The notes under the pieces: generated by a model | The model's input: the letters and a program-made list of their open reading frames with translations, nothing else | What the model was told of the DNA's origin: nothing | The model's database searches: none | Made by a program: the position numbers and the translations under genes | Assembly (NCBI RefSeq): GCF_001425865.1 | Contig: NZ_LMDS01000005.1 | Span: 1,284,435-1,348,434, forward strand | Length of the DNA: 64,000 nt | Reading direction: 5' to 3' | From: Rhizobacter sp. Root404 | Lineage (GTDB): Bacteria; Pseudomonadota; Gammaproteobacteria; Burkholderiales; Burkholderiaceae_C | Shown: in pieces, positions 25,301 through 35,559 of the stretch | Numbering within the stretch: the first letter of the stretch is position 1 | How the letters are laid out: each line of letters opens with the position of its first letter

Positions 25301-27577
25301 TCAGCGCTGGTCGCGCGGCTCGCCGCGCCGGTTGTCGTCGGCGCGCGGGTTGTCTGCCCGCGGGCCACGGGCTTCGGGTGCGCGCGGCGGATCGATCCGC
25401 TGCACCGGCGGCGGCGCGACGGCCGGGCGCGGCACGTCCACCGGGCGCTGGACCGGTGGCGGCTGCACCGGCTGCGGTGCGCGCTGGATCTCGACCGGCC
25501 GCTGGACCGGCGGCGCTTGCACCGGCGCTGCCGGGCGCTGGATCTCGACCGGGCGCTGCACGGGCGCGGGCGCCGCCTGCGGCGGTTGCCGCGCCTGCGG
25601 CGGCCTTTGAATCTCGACCGGCCGCGGCGGCGGGGCGCGGCGCTCGTCGGCACCGCGGTCTTCGCGGCGCCGTTCGTCGCCGCGCTGCACCGGCAGCGGA
25701 CGCATCATGGGCGCCTCCTGCACGGGCTGCGGCGCTGCAGCGGGGCGCGGCGGCTGGACCGCCGGTGTGGGCGGCGTCACGGCCGCCGGTGCGGTGACCT
25801 GCGGCGTGACCGGCTGCGCCGGGTTGGGGACGGCCGGCGCGCCGCCCGCCGCGCGCTCGCCGCGGCCGCGCATCGACGGGTCCCCTCGATCCGGGCGCCG
25901 ACGCTCGTCGTCGCCGAAGCCGGGGCGCCCGGGCGGGCTCGGAATCGGCCGCGGCGGTGCCGCTGTCGCGGCCGGGGGCTGTATCGCCGACGGTGCCGGC
26001 GTGGCCTGTGGCGCCTGCACGGCACCGGGCTGCGCCGTCACGGCCGGACGCGCTGGCGCGGCGACATCCGGTCGGGCCGGGCGCTCGCTGTCGCGCGGCA
26101 CGGCGCGACGGTCGCGGTCGTCGCGATCGCGGCGCTCGAGCCCGGGGCGGGCGGTGCCGTCCGGCCGGCCCGCGAACCCGGGCGGCGGGCGCACATCGCG
26201 CGTCGGGCTGCCACGCGCGGGCAACGAGGGCGCGGCGACCGGCGCGGTGACCTGGGCCACCGCCCGTGCGGGCTGCGAGATCAGTTCCCGCACCGCCGGC
26301 GCCTGCCGGAACTGCGCGGCAGCCGGCGCCACTGCGCGGCGCTCCGTCATCACGCCCGTGGGCACGACCGTCACCGCGCGCGGATGGCGGCGGTTCTCGA
26401 ACTCGCGTGGCGCCTGCGGGTTCGCGAACGCGCTGTTGATCACGGCGACGTTGGTCACGTTCGTGATGTTGACGTTGCGGGCGTAGCGCGGGCTGACCCG
26501 GTAGCCCGGCACGTAGACCTCGCGCGGCGCGAGCGGGAACCAGCCGACCGCCGGCCCGCCACCGATCGTGACCGACACGTTGCCCCGCGAACCGCCGACC
26601 CACGCGACCAGCGCCGGCGCGTACACCGGGCGGTGGACACGCTGACCCGGCGTCCAGCACCAGCGGCTGCGCAGGTAGACCCAGCGGCCGTAGTGGAACG
26701 GCGCGAAGCCCCACGGCGCGTCGTCGACCCAGGTCCAGCCCCACGGCCGCACCCAGGTCCAGTGGCCGTGGCTGTAGGGCGCCCAGTCGACCGCCACGGC
26801 GGTCGGATACCAGACGGCACCGTAGTCGGTCGTCTGCTCCCAGCGGCCATAGGCGTCCAGCTCGGCGGCGCCGCTCATCTCGGGCGACACATAGCGCTCG
26901 GCCACGCTGCCGATGTAGCGGCGATCGCGCTCGCTGCTCCAGCCGGCGAAGGCATCGTTGACCGGCCCGAACATCGTGTACTGCGCGACGCCGCCGGAAT
27001 CGATCCAGAACTCGGCGCGCTGCCCGGGGCCGACCGCCAGGCCGCTGTTCGGGCCTTCATAACGAGCCTCGCCGGCGTAGACGGTCAGATCGCTCTTGCC
27101 GTTGATGCGGTCGACCCGGTAGGTGCCGCTGCGCTGGACCAGGAAGCGGCCCTCGTCGGTGGTGATCTCGAGCTCGCCGGCGCCTTCCGCGTCGCGCACC
27201 CGCGCGATCGCACTGCCCTCGAGCAACTGCAGCGAGGCCTGCGCGTCGTCGAGTTGCGCCACCTCGAGTTCGGTCGCCGAATCAAGCCGCAGGCTGGTCG
27301 AGCCGATCTGCAGCTCGGCGCGCGCGCCGGTGTCGGTCGCGATGCGGTCGCCGCTGGTGAGCGGCTGGTTGCGCACCGCGCTGACCCATTCGCCGGCGTC
27401 CGGCGAGTAGATCCACACCTGGCCGGTGGCTTCCGAGACTCGGGCGACGCGGCCGGGCGGGTCGACGTCCGGCTCCTGCGCCGCCGCGGAGAGCGCGAAC
27501 GCGCCAAGCGCCAAGGCCCAGCCGGCGGCTGCGCCACGGGCCAGGAGGGCCAGTCTTCGGGATAGGGTCGAGCTCAT
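25301..27577 (-). CDS. Exported FecR/DUF6600-type proline-rich protein
   Basis: A 758-residue exported protein. A signal peptide of about 34 residues ends ALSAAAQ. A FecR-like beta domain (residues about 40-200) is followed by a Trp/Gly/Tyr-rich module with SHGHWTWVRPWGWTWVDDAP and FAPFHYGRWVYL, the hallmark I associate with DUF6600. From about residue 400 to the end the protein is Pro-, Arg- and Ala-rich and of low complexity, with VQRPVEIQR-type repeats near the C-terminus. It is probably periplasmic or surface-associated and perhaps binds the cell wall. The function is unknown. The start at 27577 gives the signal peptide and has TGGAGGTTCAACG just upstream as ribosome site. Confidence 0.87.
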   Translation of the reverse strand: MSSTLSRRLALLARGAAAGWALALGAFALSAAAQEPDVDPPGRVARVSEATGQVWIYSPDAGEWVSAVRNQPLTSGDRIATDTGARAELQIGSTSLRLDSATELEVAQLDDAQASLQLLEGSAIARVRDAEGAGELEITTDEGRFLVQRSGTYRVDRINGKSDLTVYAGEARYEGPNSGLAVGPGQRAEFWIDSGGVAQYTMFGPVNDAFAGWSSERDRRYIGSVAERYVSPEMSGAAELDAYGRWEQTTDYGAVWYPTAVAVDWAPYSHGHWTWVRPWGWTWVDDAPWGFAPFHYGRWVYLRSRWCWTPGQRVHRPVYAPALVAWVGGSRGNVSVTIGGGPAVGWFPLAPREVYVPGYRVSPRYARNVNITNVTNVAVINSAFANPQAPREFENRRHPRAVTVVPTGVMTERRAVAPAAAQFRQAPAVRELISQPARAVAQVTAPVAAPSLPARGSPTRDVRPPPGFAGRPDGTARPGLERRDRDDRDRRAVPRDSERPARPDVAAPARPAVTAQPGAVQAPQATPAPSAIQPPAATAAPPRPIPSPPGRPGFGDDERRRPDRGDPSMRGRGERAAGGAPAVPNPAQPVTPQVTAPAAVTPPTPAVQPPRPAAAPQPVQEAPMMRPLPVQRGDERRREDRGADERRAPPPRPVEIQRPPQARQPPQAAPAPVQRPVEIQRPAAPVQAPPVQRPVEIQRAPQPVQPPPVQRPVDVPRPAVAPPPVQRIDPPRAPEARGPRADNPRADDNRRGEPRDQR
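25400..25640 (-). repeat. Imperfect coding repeats (QRPVEIQRP units)
   Basis: Four or five imperfect copies of a unit encoding VQRPVEIQRP or PVQRPVDVPRP occur at the C-terminal end of the DUF6600-type gene. The shared DNA core is GCGCTGGATCTCGACCGG. Such tandem units can change copy number by slippage. Confidence 0.65.
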
Positions 27578-27693
27578 CGTTGAACCTCCAGTGCGGCAGG
27601 CGCACGTGTGCTGATGCTGCCTTCGGTCAACGCGCCGGACGGTGCGCCCGCCGACCGCGCGGGCGTAGGAGAAACGCCCGTTTACAGCCGACG

Positions 27694-28236
27694 TCAGTCG
27701 TCGGCCGCCGCGTCCAGGCCGGGGAACAGCACGCTGGTGAAGCCGAAGCGCGAGAAGTCCCGCACTCGCATCGGGTACAGCTTGCCGATCAGGTGATCGC
27801 ATTCGTGCTGGACCACGCGGGCGTGGAAACCCTCGGCCTCGCGGTCGATCGGCCTGCCTTCGGCGTCGAGGCCGGTGTAGCGGATGCGCGCGAACCGCGG
27901 CACCACGCCGCGCAGCCCGGGCACCGACAGGCAGCCCTCCCACCCCTCCTCTTCGGCATCGCCGAGCGGGGTGATCACCGGATTGATCAGCACGGTCTCG
28001 GGCACCGGCGGGGCGTCGGGATAGCGCTGGTTCTGGCCGAAACCGAAGATCACCAGTTGCAGGTCGACGCCGATCTGCGGCGCCGCCAGGCCGGCACCCT
28101 GGACCGCATGCATGGTCTCGAACAGGTCGTCGACCAGCGCCCGCAGTGCCGGCGTGCCGATCGCGTCGGCCGGCACCGGCGGCGCGACGCGCAGCAGGCG
28201 CGGGTCGCCCATCTTCAGGATCTCGCGGATCGTCAT
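27694..28236 (-). CDS. def: Peptide deformylase
   Basis: A 180-residue peptide deformylase that removes the formyl group from nascent polypeptides. All three motifs are present: GAGLAAPQIG near residue 48, EGCLSVPGLRG near 99 with the metal-binding Cys, and QHECDHLIGKLYP near 145 with the HExxH-like metal site. The start at 28236 overlaps the VOC gene stop by four bases, so it is translationally coupled to the propionate pathway operon rather than to fmt. It is likely one of two def genes in the genome. The C-terminus is slightly extended (FSRFGFTSVLFPGL). Confidence 0.93.
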   Translation of the reverse strand: MTIREILKMGDPRLLRVAPPVPADAIGTPALRALVDDLFETMHAVQGAGLAAPQIGVDLQLVIFGFGQNQRYPDAPPVPETVLINPVITPLGDAEEEGWEGCLSVPGLRGVVPRFARIRYTGLDAEGRPIDREAEGFHARVVQHECDHLIGKLYPMRVRDFSRFGFTSVLFPGLDAAADD

Positions 28237-28709
28237 GGCGTCATCTTCGAAAAAGCGTCGATGACCTCAGCTGGGGCCTGCACCAGCTCGATCAAGACGC
28301 CTTCGCCGCCGACCGGGAACTCGGCATTGCTCTTGGGATGCACGAAACAGATGTCGAAGCCGGCCGCCCCCTTGCGGATGCCGCCCGGCGCGAAGCGCAC
28401 GCCGTTCGCGCTGAGCCATTCGACCGCCGTCGGCAGGTCGTCGATCCACAGGCCGATGTGGTTCAGCGGCGTGGTGTGGACGGCCGGCTTGCCGTGGGGG
28501 TCGATCGGCTCCATCAGGTCGACCTCGACCTTGAACGGCCCGCTGCCGATCGCGCAGATGTCCTCGTCGACGTTCTCGCGTTCCGAGCGGAAGGTGCCGG
28601 TCACCTCCAGCCCGAACTTCTCGACCCAGAGCGTGCGCAGCGCCGCCTTGCTGGGGCCGCCGATCGCGACCTGCTGGATGCCCAGCACCTTGAAGGGTCG
28701 TGTCGTCAT
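28233..28709 (-). CDS. VOC-family protein, probable methylmalonyl-CoA epimerase
   Basis: A 158-residue glyoxalase/VOC protein. LNHIGLWIDDLPTAVEWL near residue 83 and FVHPKSNAEF...GVLIELVQ near 125-145 resemble methylmalonyl-CoA epimerase, including the metal-ligand His in NHIG and Glu in LIEL. The first ligand, His in the usual DHIGIA, is Gln here (IQQVAIG, residue about 14). Its place between pccA and def, in an operon with mcm, meaB and pccB, strongly suggests the epimerase step that converts (S)- to (R)-methylmalonyl-CoA. A glyoxalase or another VOC activity remains possible. The start overlaps the pccA stop by four bases. Confidence 0.75.
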   Translation of the reverse strand: MTTRPFKVLGIQQVAIGGPSKAALRTLWVEKFGLEVTGTFRSERENVDEDICAIGSGPFKVEVDLMEPIDPHGKPAVHTTPLNHIGLWIDDLPTAVEWLSANGVRFAPGGIRKGAAGFDICFVHPKSNAEFPVGGEGVLIELVQAPAEVIDAFSKMTP

Positions 28710-30737
28710 TGGAACTCCATGATGACCTGGTCGACCGACAGGCTCTCGCCCTTCGCGGCCTTCACCGCGGAGACGATGCCGTCGTGCGCGGCGATCAGGA
28801 TGTTCTCCATCTTCATCGCCTCGATCACCGCGAGCTTCTCGCCGGCCCGCACCGCCTGCCCCGCCGTGACGGCCACATCGACCAGCAGCCCCGGCATCGG
28901 CGAGAGCAGGAACTTGGACAGGTCGGGCGGTGCCTTGAACGGCATCAGCGCGTTCAACTCGGCCGCGCGCGGCGACAGCACCCGCACCTCGACCTGCGCG
29001 CCGTGGTGGGTGACGCGGTAGGCCAGCATCAGGCGCTCGACCTGCGCGCAGAACGGCTTTCCGGCCAGGTCGCCGTGCATCGCGGTGTCGCGCAGCGGCC
29101 GCGTGAAACGGATCGGGTAGCGGCGGCCCGCGATCTCGACGTCGAACACGTCGCCCGCCACCGACACGCTGACCGGCGTCTCATGACGCGTGCCGTCGGC
29201 ATCGGTCTGGACGACCACGAATTGGTCGCCAACCTGCAACTCGTGCCCGCGCAGCTGGCCGCTGATGCCGGCCGAGCGCGCCAGCACGCGCCGGTTGGTC
29301 GCGACCGCGAGCGCGAGCAGAAAGTTCGGATCCTCGTGCTGTACCGACGCGCGCGTGAAACCCTTCGGGTAGTTCTCGGCGATGAAGCCGGTGTTGAAGT
29401 CGCCGGCGACGAACTTCGGGTGCGCGAGCAGCGCGGCCTGGAACGGGATGTTGCTCGAGATGCCCTGGATCACGAACGCGTCGAGCGCGTCGCGCATCTT
29501 CGCGATCGCGTCGTTGCGGTCGGTGCCGCAGGCGATCAGCTTGCAGATCATCGAGTCGTAGAACATCGGGATCTCGCCGCCTTCGTAGACGCCGGTGTCG
29601 ACCCGGATGCCGCCGTCCGGCGGCACGGGCAGCGACGCGGTCATCGTCTGCGCCGGCGGCTCGAACGCGACCAGGCGCCCGGTGCTCGGCAGGAAGTTGC
29701 GCAGCGGGTCTTCCGCGTTGATGCGGCACTCGATCGCCCAGCCCTTGCGCTGGATCTGCTCCTGCGTGAACGCCAGCGGCTCGCCGGCCGCGACGCGGAT
29801 CATCTGCTCCACCAGGTCGAGGCCGGTGATGCACTCGGTCACGGGGTGCTCGACCTGCAGCCGCGTGTTCATCTCGAGGAAGTAGAAGCTCTGGTCCTTG
29901 CCGACCACGAACTCGACCGTGCCGGCGCTCTGGTAGTTCACCGCTTTCGCGAGCTGCACCGCCTGCTCGCCCATCGCCTTGCGCGTCGCCTCGCTGATGA
30001 AGGGCGATGGCGCCTCCTCGATCACCTTCTGGTGGCGGCGCTGGATCGAGCACTCGCGCTCCCACAGGTAGACGCAGTGGCCGTGCGCGTCGCCCAGCAC
30101 CTGGATCTCGATGTGGCGCGGCTCCTCGACGAACTTCTCGATGAACACGCGGTCGTCGCCGCAAGCTGTTGCGCGCCTCGTTGCGGCACGAGGTGAAGCC
30201 CTCGAACGCTTCCTTGTCGTTGAAGGCGACCCGCAGCCCCTTGCCACCGCCGCCGGCCGAGGCCTTGATCATCACCGGGTAGCCGATGCCCTTGGCGATC
30301 TCGACCGCCTGCTCGGGCGTGTCGATCGCCGCGTTGTAGCCGGGGATGGTGTTGACCTTCGCCTCGCCCGCCAGCTTCTTCGACGCGATCTTGTCGCCCA
30401 TCGCGGCGATCGACGCGTGCTTGGGGCCGATGAAGACGATGCCCTCTTCCTCGACCTTGCGCGCGAACACCTCGTTCTCGCTGAGGAAGCCGTAGCCCGG
30501 GTGCACCGCCTGCGCGCCGGTCTGTTTGCAGGCGGCGATGATCTTGTCCATCACCAGGTAGGACTCGCGGCTCGGCGCCGGGCCGATGAATACCGCCTCG
30601 TCCGCCAGCTCGACATGCAGCGCGTCTCGGTCGGCCTCGGAGTACACCGCGACCGTCGCGATGCCCATCTTCTTCGCGGTCTTGATGACGCGGCAGGCGA
30701 TTTCGCCGCGGTTCGCAATCAGGATCTTCGTAAACAT
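28706..30737 (-). pseudogene. pccA: Propionyl-CoA carboxylase alpha subunit, frameshifted
   Basis: This gene encodes the biotin carboxylase plus biotin-carrier subunit of propionyl-CoA carboxylase in two frames. The N-terminal 190 or so residues start MFTKILIANRGEIACRV and run through the ATP-grasp loop KASAGGGGKGLRV to FTSCRNEARNS. The rest continues in another frame from GDDRVFIEKFVEEPRHIEI and holds RLQVEHPVTE, the biotin carboxylase C domain and the biotin site EAMKMEN near the end. Removing one extra base at about 30162 restores the usual NSFGDDRVF junction and a 676-residue protein of normal family length. The rest shows no decay, so a sequencing error or a very recent mutation is likely. 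Confidence 0.88.
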
Positions 30738-30757
30738 GCTCTTGCTCTCCTGAGTGC

Positions 30758-32290
<1,533 letters not shown>

Positions 32291-32298
32291 GGTGTCGT

Positions 32299-33294
32299 CT
32301 ACCTCGGTTCTCGTTCAAACAGGTTCAGCAAACTGCGCGCCGCCGATGACGGCGCGACGCGCGCCGCGGTGACCTCGCGCAGGGTCGCCGGCAGGGCGCG
32401 GCGCACCGCGGCATGGTGCCGGAAATCGGCATGCAGGCGCGCATGCACGATGTCCCACATCCAGGCCAGGGCCTGAGATTGGCGGCGCGCATCGAATTCG
32501 CCGCTGGCGCGGCGCTTGGCGTGGAACTCCTCGACGGCGGCCCAGAACGCCTCGAGCCCCTGGCTCTTCAACGCACTGAGCTGCATCACACGCGTGACCC
32601 ACTGCTCCGGCGCCGCGTGCGCACCGAACATGCGCAGCGAGCTGCTGATCTGGGCTTGCGCGCGCGTGGCGGCGTCCGGGTCGAGATCCGCCTTGTTGAT
32701 CACCACCAGGTCGGCGAGCTCCATCACGCCCTTCTTGATCGCCTGCAGGTCGTCGCCGGCGTTCGGCAGCTGCAGCAGCACGAACATGTCGGTCATGCTC
32801 GCGACGGCCGTCTCGCTCTGGCCGACACCGACGGTCTCGACGATCACCACGTCGTAGCCGGCGGCCTCGCAGACCAGCATCGCCTCGCGGGTCTTCTCGG
32901 CCACGCCGCCGAGCGTGCCGCTGGCCGGGCTCGGGCGGATGTAGGCGGCGGTGTCGGCCGAGAGTCTTTCCATCCGCGTCTTGTCGCCGAGGATCGAGCC
33001 GCCGGAGATGCTCGACGACGGATCGATCGCGAGCACCGCGACACGGTGCCCCTTGGCGATCAGCGCGAGGCCGAGCGCCTCGATGAAGGTCGATTTGCCC
33101 ACCCCCGGCACGCCCGAGATGCCCAGGCGCATCCCTTTCCCCGTCTCGGGCAGCAACGTGTTCAGCAATTCGTCGGCGCGGGCGCGGTGGTCGGCGCGGG
33201 TCGATTCGAGCAAGGTGATGGACTTGGCCAGTGCGCGGCGATCACCGCTGCGCACGCCCGCCACCAGCACCTGATCGACGCGGTCGAGTGTCAC
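32299..33294 (-). CDS. meaB: Methylmalonyl-CoA mutase-associated GTPase MeaB
   Basis: A 331-residue G3E-type GTPase that protects and reloads the B12 cofactor of methylmalonyl-CoA mutase. The P-loop is GVPGVGKST near residue 61, switch and Mg-site DPSSSISGGSILGDKTRM near 92, the G3 region VIVETVGVGQSE near 149 and the base-recognition NKAD near 197. GTG at 33294 is the start (VTLDRVDQVL), seven bases after the mcm stop. It is directly next to its partner mutase, as in many bacteria. Confidence 0.94.
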   Translation of the reverse strand: MTLDRVDQVLVAGVRSGDRRALAKSITLLESTRADHRARADELLNTLLPETGKGMRLGISGVPGVGKSTFIEALGLALIAKGHRVAVLAIDPSSSISGGSILGDKTRMERLSADTAAYIRPSPASGTLGGVAEKTREAMLVCEAAGYDVVIVETVGVGQSETAVASMTDMFVLLQLPNAGDDLQAIKKGVMELADLVVINKADLDPDAATRAQAQISSSLRMFGAHAAPEQWVTRVMQLSALKSQGLEAFWAAVEEFHAKRRASGEFDARRQSQALAWMWDIVHARLHADFRHHAAVRRALPATLREVTAARVAPSSAARSLLNLFEREPR

Positions 33295-33301
33295 GAAACG
33301 A

Positions 33302-35458
33302 TCAGGCGGTCAGGTTCGCGCGGATCTGCTCGAGCACGTCCTTCGCGCTCGCCGGGATCGGCGTGCCGGGCCCGTAGATGCCCTTGACGCCCGCCTCGTA
33401 CAGCATCTCGTAGTCCTGGCGCGGGATCACGCCGCCGACGAACACGATGATGTCGTCGGCACCCTGCTGCTTCAGCGATTCGATGATCGCCGGCACCAGT
33501 GTCTTGTGCCCGGCGGCCAGCGTGCTGACGCCCACCGCATGCACGTCGTTCTCGATTGCCTGCCGCGCGCACTCCTCGGCGGTCTGGAACAGCGGGCCCA
33601 TGTCGACGTCGAAGCCGAGGTCCGCGAACGCGGTCGCGACGACCTTGGCGCCGCGGTCGTGGCCGTCCTGCCCGAGCTTGGCGATCATCACGCGCGGGCG
33701 CCGGCCCTGCTCCTCGGCGAACTGGGCGATCTCGCCCTTCAGCTTGTCCCAACCCTCGGCACTGTCATAGGCGGCTGCATACACACCGGTCACCTTTTGC
33801 GTGTCGGCGCGGTGGCGCCCCCAGACCTTTTCGAGCGCGTCGGACACCTCGCCCACGGTGGCGCGCAGGCGCACCGCCTTGATCGACAGGTCGAGCAGGT
33901 TGCCTTCGCCGGTCTCGGCGCAGGTCGACAACGCATCGAGCGCGGCTTGGACCTTCGCGGTGTCGCGCGTCGCGCGCACCTGCTTCAGCCGTGCGATCTG
34001 GCCGTCGCGCACCATCGCGCCGTCGACATCCAGCGTCTCGATCGCGTCCTCGGTCTTCAGCTTGTACTTGTTGACGCCGACGATCACGTCCTTGCCGGCA
34101 TCGATGCGGGCCTGCTTCTCGGCCGCGCTCGCCTCGATCTTGAGCTTGGCCCAGCCGCTGTCGACGGCCTTGACCATGCCGCCCATCGCGTCGACCTCCT
34201 CGATGATCTTCCAGGCGGCGTCGGCCATGTCCTGCGTCAGCTTCTCCATCATGTAGCTGCCGGCCCACGGATCGACGACGCTGGTGATGTGCGTCTCCTC
34301 CTGGATGATCAGCTGGGTGTTGCGCGCGATGCGCGCGCTGAACTCCGAGGGCAGCGCGATCGCTTCGTCGAGCGCGTTGGTGTGCAGCGACTGCGTGCCG
34401 CCGAACACCGCGGCCATTGCCTCGATCGTGGTGCGCACGACGTTGTTGTACGGGTCTTGCTCGGTCAGGCTCCAGCCCGAGGTCTGGCAGTGGGTGCGCA
34501 GCATCAGGCTCTTCGGGTTCTTGGCGCCGAATGCGGTCATGATCTTCCACCACAGCAGCCGAGCGGCGCGCATCTTGGCGACCTCGAGGTAGAAGTTCAT
34601 CCCGATCGCCCAGAAGAAGCTCAGGCGCCCGGCGAACTCGTCGACATCGAGACCCTTCGCGAGCGCCGCCTTCACGTACTCGCGGCCGTCGGCGAGCGTG
34701 AACGCGAGTTCCAGCGCCTGGTTCGCGCCGGCCTCCTGCATGTGGTAACCGGAGATCGAGATCGAATTGAACTTCGGCATGTTCTGTGCCGTGTACTGGA
34801 TGATGTCGCCGATCGCGCGCATGCTGGGTTCGGGCGGAAAGATGTAGGTGTTCCGAACCATGAACTCCTTCAGGATGTCGTTCTGGATCGTCCCGCTCAG
34901 ATTGTCCTGCGCCACGCCCTGCTCTTCGGCCGCGACCACGTAGCCGGCCAACACCGGCAGTACCGCGCCGTTCATCGTCATGCTGACCGAGACCTTGTCG
35001 AGCGGGATGCCGTCGAACAGGATCTTCATGTCCTCGACCGAGTCGATCGCGACGCCCGCCTTGCCGACGTCGCCGGTGACGCGCGGGTGGTCGCTGTCGT
35101 AGCCGCGGTGCGTGGCCAGGTCGAACGCGACGCTGACGCCCTGCGCGCCGGCGGCCAGGGCCTTGCGGTAGAAAGCGTTCGACGCCTCGGCGGTGGAGAA
35201 GCCGGCGTACTGGCGGATCGTCCACGGGCGCACCGCGTACATCGTGGCCTGCGGACCGCGCACGAACGGCGCGAACCCGGGCAAGGTGTCCGTGTATGGC
35301 AGGCCTTTCAGGTCGGCCGCGGTGTAGAGCGGCTTGACCGGGATGCCCTCGGGGGTGACCCAAGTCAGCGCCTGGGCATCGCCGCCCGGGGCGGATTTGG
35401 CGGCGGCCTTTTCCCACGCGGGCAGTGCGTCCGAATTCAGAATCTTGTCGTCCGACAT
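33302..35458 (-). CDS. mcm: Methylmalonyl-CoA mutase (single chain)
   Basis: A 718-residue adenosylcobalamin-dependent mutase that interconverts methylmalonyl-CoA and succinyl-CoA. The TIM-barrel catalytic part has TMYAVRPWTIRQYAGFSTA near residue 78, the substrate Tyr and His region SISGYHMQEAGA near 228 and RTHCQTSGWSLTEQDPYNN near 350. The C-terminal B12-binding domain has the cobalt-ligand motif DGHDRGAKV near 593. The start at 35458 fits the family, and another ATG lies 12 bases upstream. It is first in the propionate operon, with a divergent GntR gene across a 101-base promoter region. Confidence 0.95.
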   Translation of the reverse strand: MSDDKILNSDALPAWEKAAAKSAPGGDAQALTWVTPEGIPVKPLYTAADLKGLPYTDTLPGFAPFVRGPQATMYAVRPWTIRQYAGFSTAEASNAFYRKALAAGAQGVSVAFDLATHRGYDSDHPRVTGDVGKAGVAIDSVEDMKILFDGIPLDKVSVSMTMNGAVLPVLAGYVVAAEEQGVAQDNLSGTIQNDILKEFMVRNTYIFPPEPSMRAIGDIIQYTAQNMPKFNSISISGYHMQEAGANQALELAFTLADGREYVKAALAKGLDVDEFAGRLSFFWAIGMNFYLEVAKMRAARLLWWKIMTAFGAKNPKSLMLRTHCQTSGWSLTEQDPYNNVVRTTIEAMAAVFGGTQSLHTNALDEAIALPSEFSARIARNTQLIIQEETHITSVVDPWAGSYMMEKLTQDMADAAWKIIEEVDAMGGMVKAVDSGWAKLKIEASAAEKQARIDAGKDVIVGVNKYKLKTEDAIETLDVDGAMVRDGQIARLKQVRATRDTAKVQAALDALSTCAETGEGNLLDLSIKAVRLRATVGEVSDALEKVWGRHRADTQKVTGVYAAAYDSAEGWDKLKGEIAQFAEEQGRRPRVMIAKLGQDGHDRGAKVVATAFADLGFDVDMGPLFQTAEECARQAIENDVHAVGVSTLAAGHKTLVPAIIESLKQQGADDIIVFVGGVIPRQDYEMLYEAGVKGIYGPGTPIPASAKDVLEQIRANLTA

Positions 35459-35523
35459 GGTGTGCATCCCTCGGCGTACAGCGCCCAGTATGTGGGCTGG
35501 ACGATCTGCGCAAACGCCGTCAT

Positions 35524-35539
35524 AATTCAAAATTGAATT
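35524..35539. promoter_or_regulatory. Palindromic operator in the mcm/GntR divergent promoter
   Basis: Arms AATTCAA and TTGAATT flank two A bases in the only AT-rich stretch between mcm and the divergent GntR gene. The palindrome overlaps a CATAAT hexamer (35521-35526) that could be a -10 box for the regulator gene. A GntR dimer would be expected to bind such a symmetrical site and control both directions. Confidence 0.6.
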
Positions 35540-35559
35540 CTAACGCCAGAGTTGTGCCC

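Noticed and set aside
27660..27680. Seven-bp inverted repeat CGGGCGT/ACGCCCG after def as a terminator
   Set aside because: The stem is short and no T-tract follows on the def strand; a plus-strand TTT follows, but no plus-strand gene ends there.
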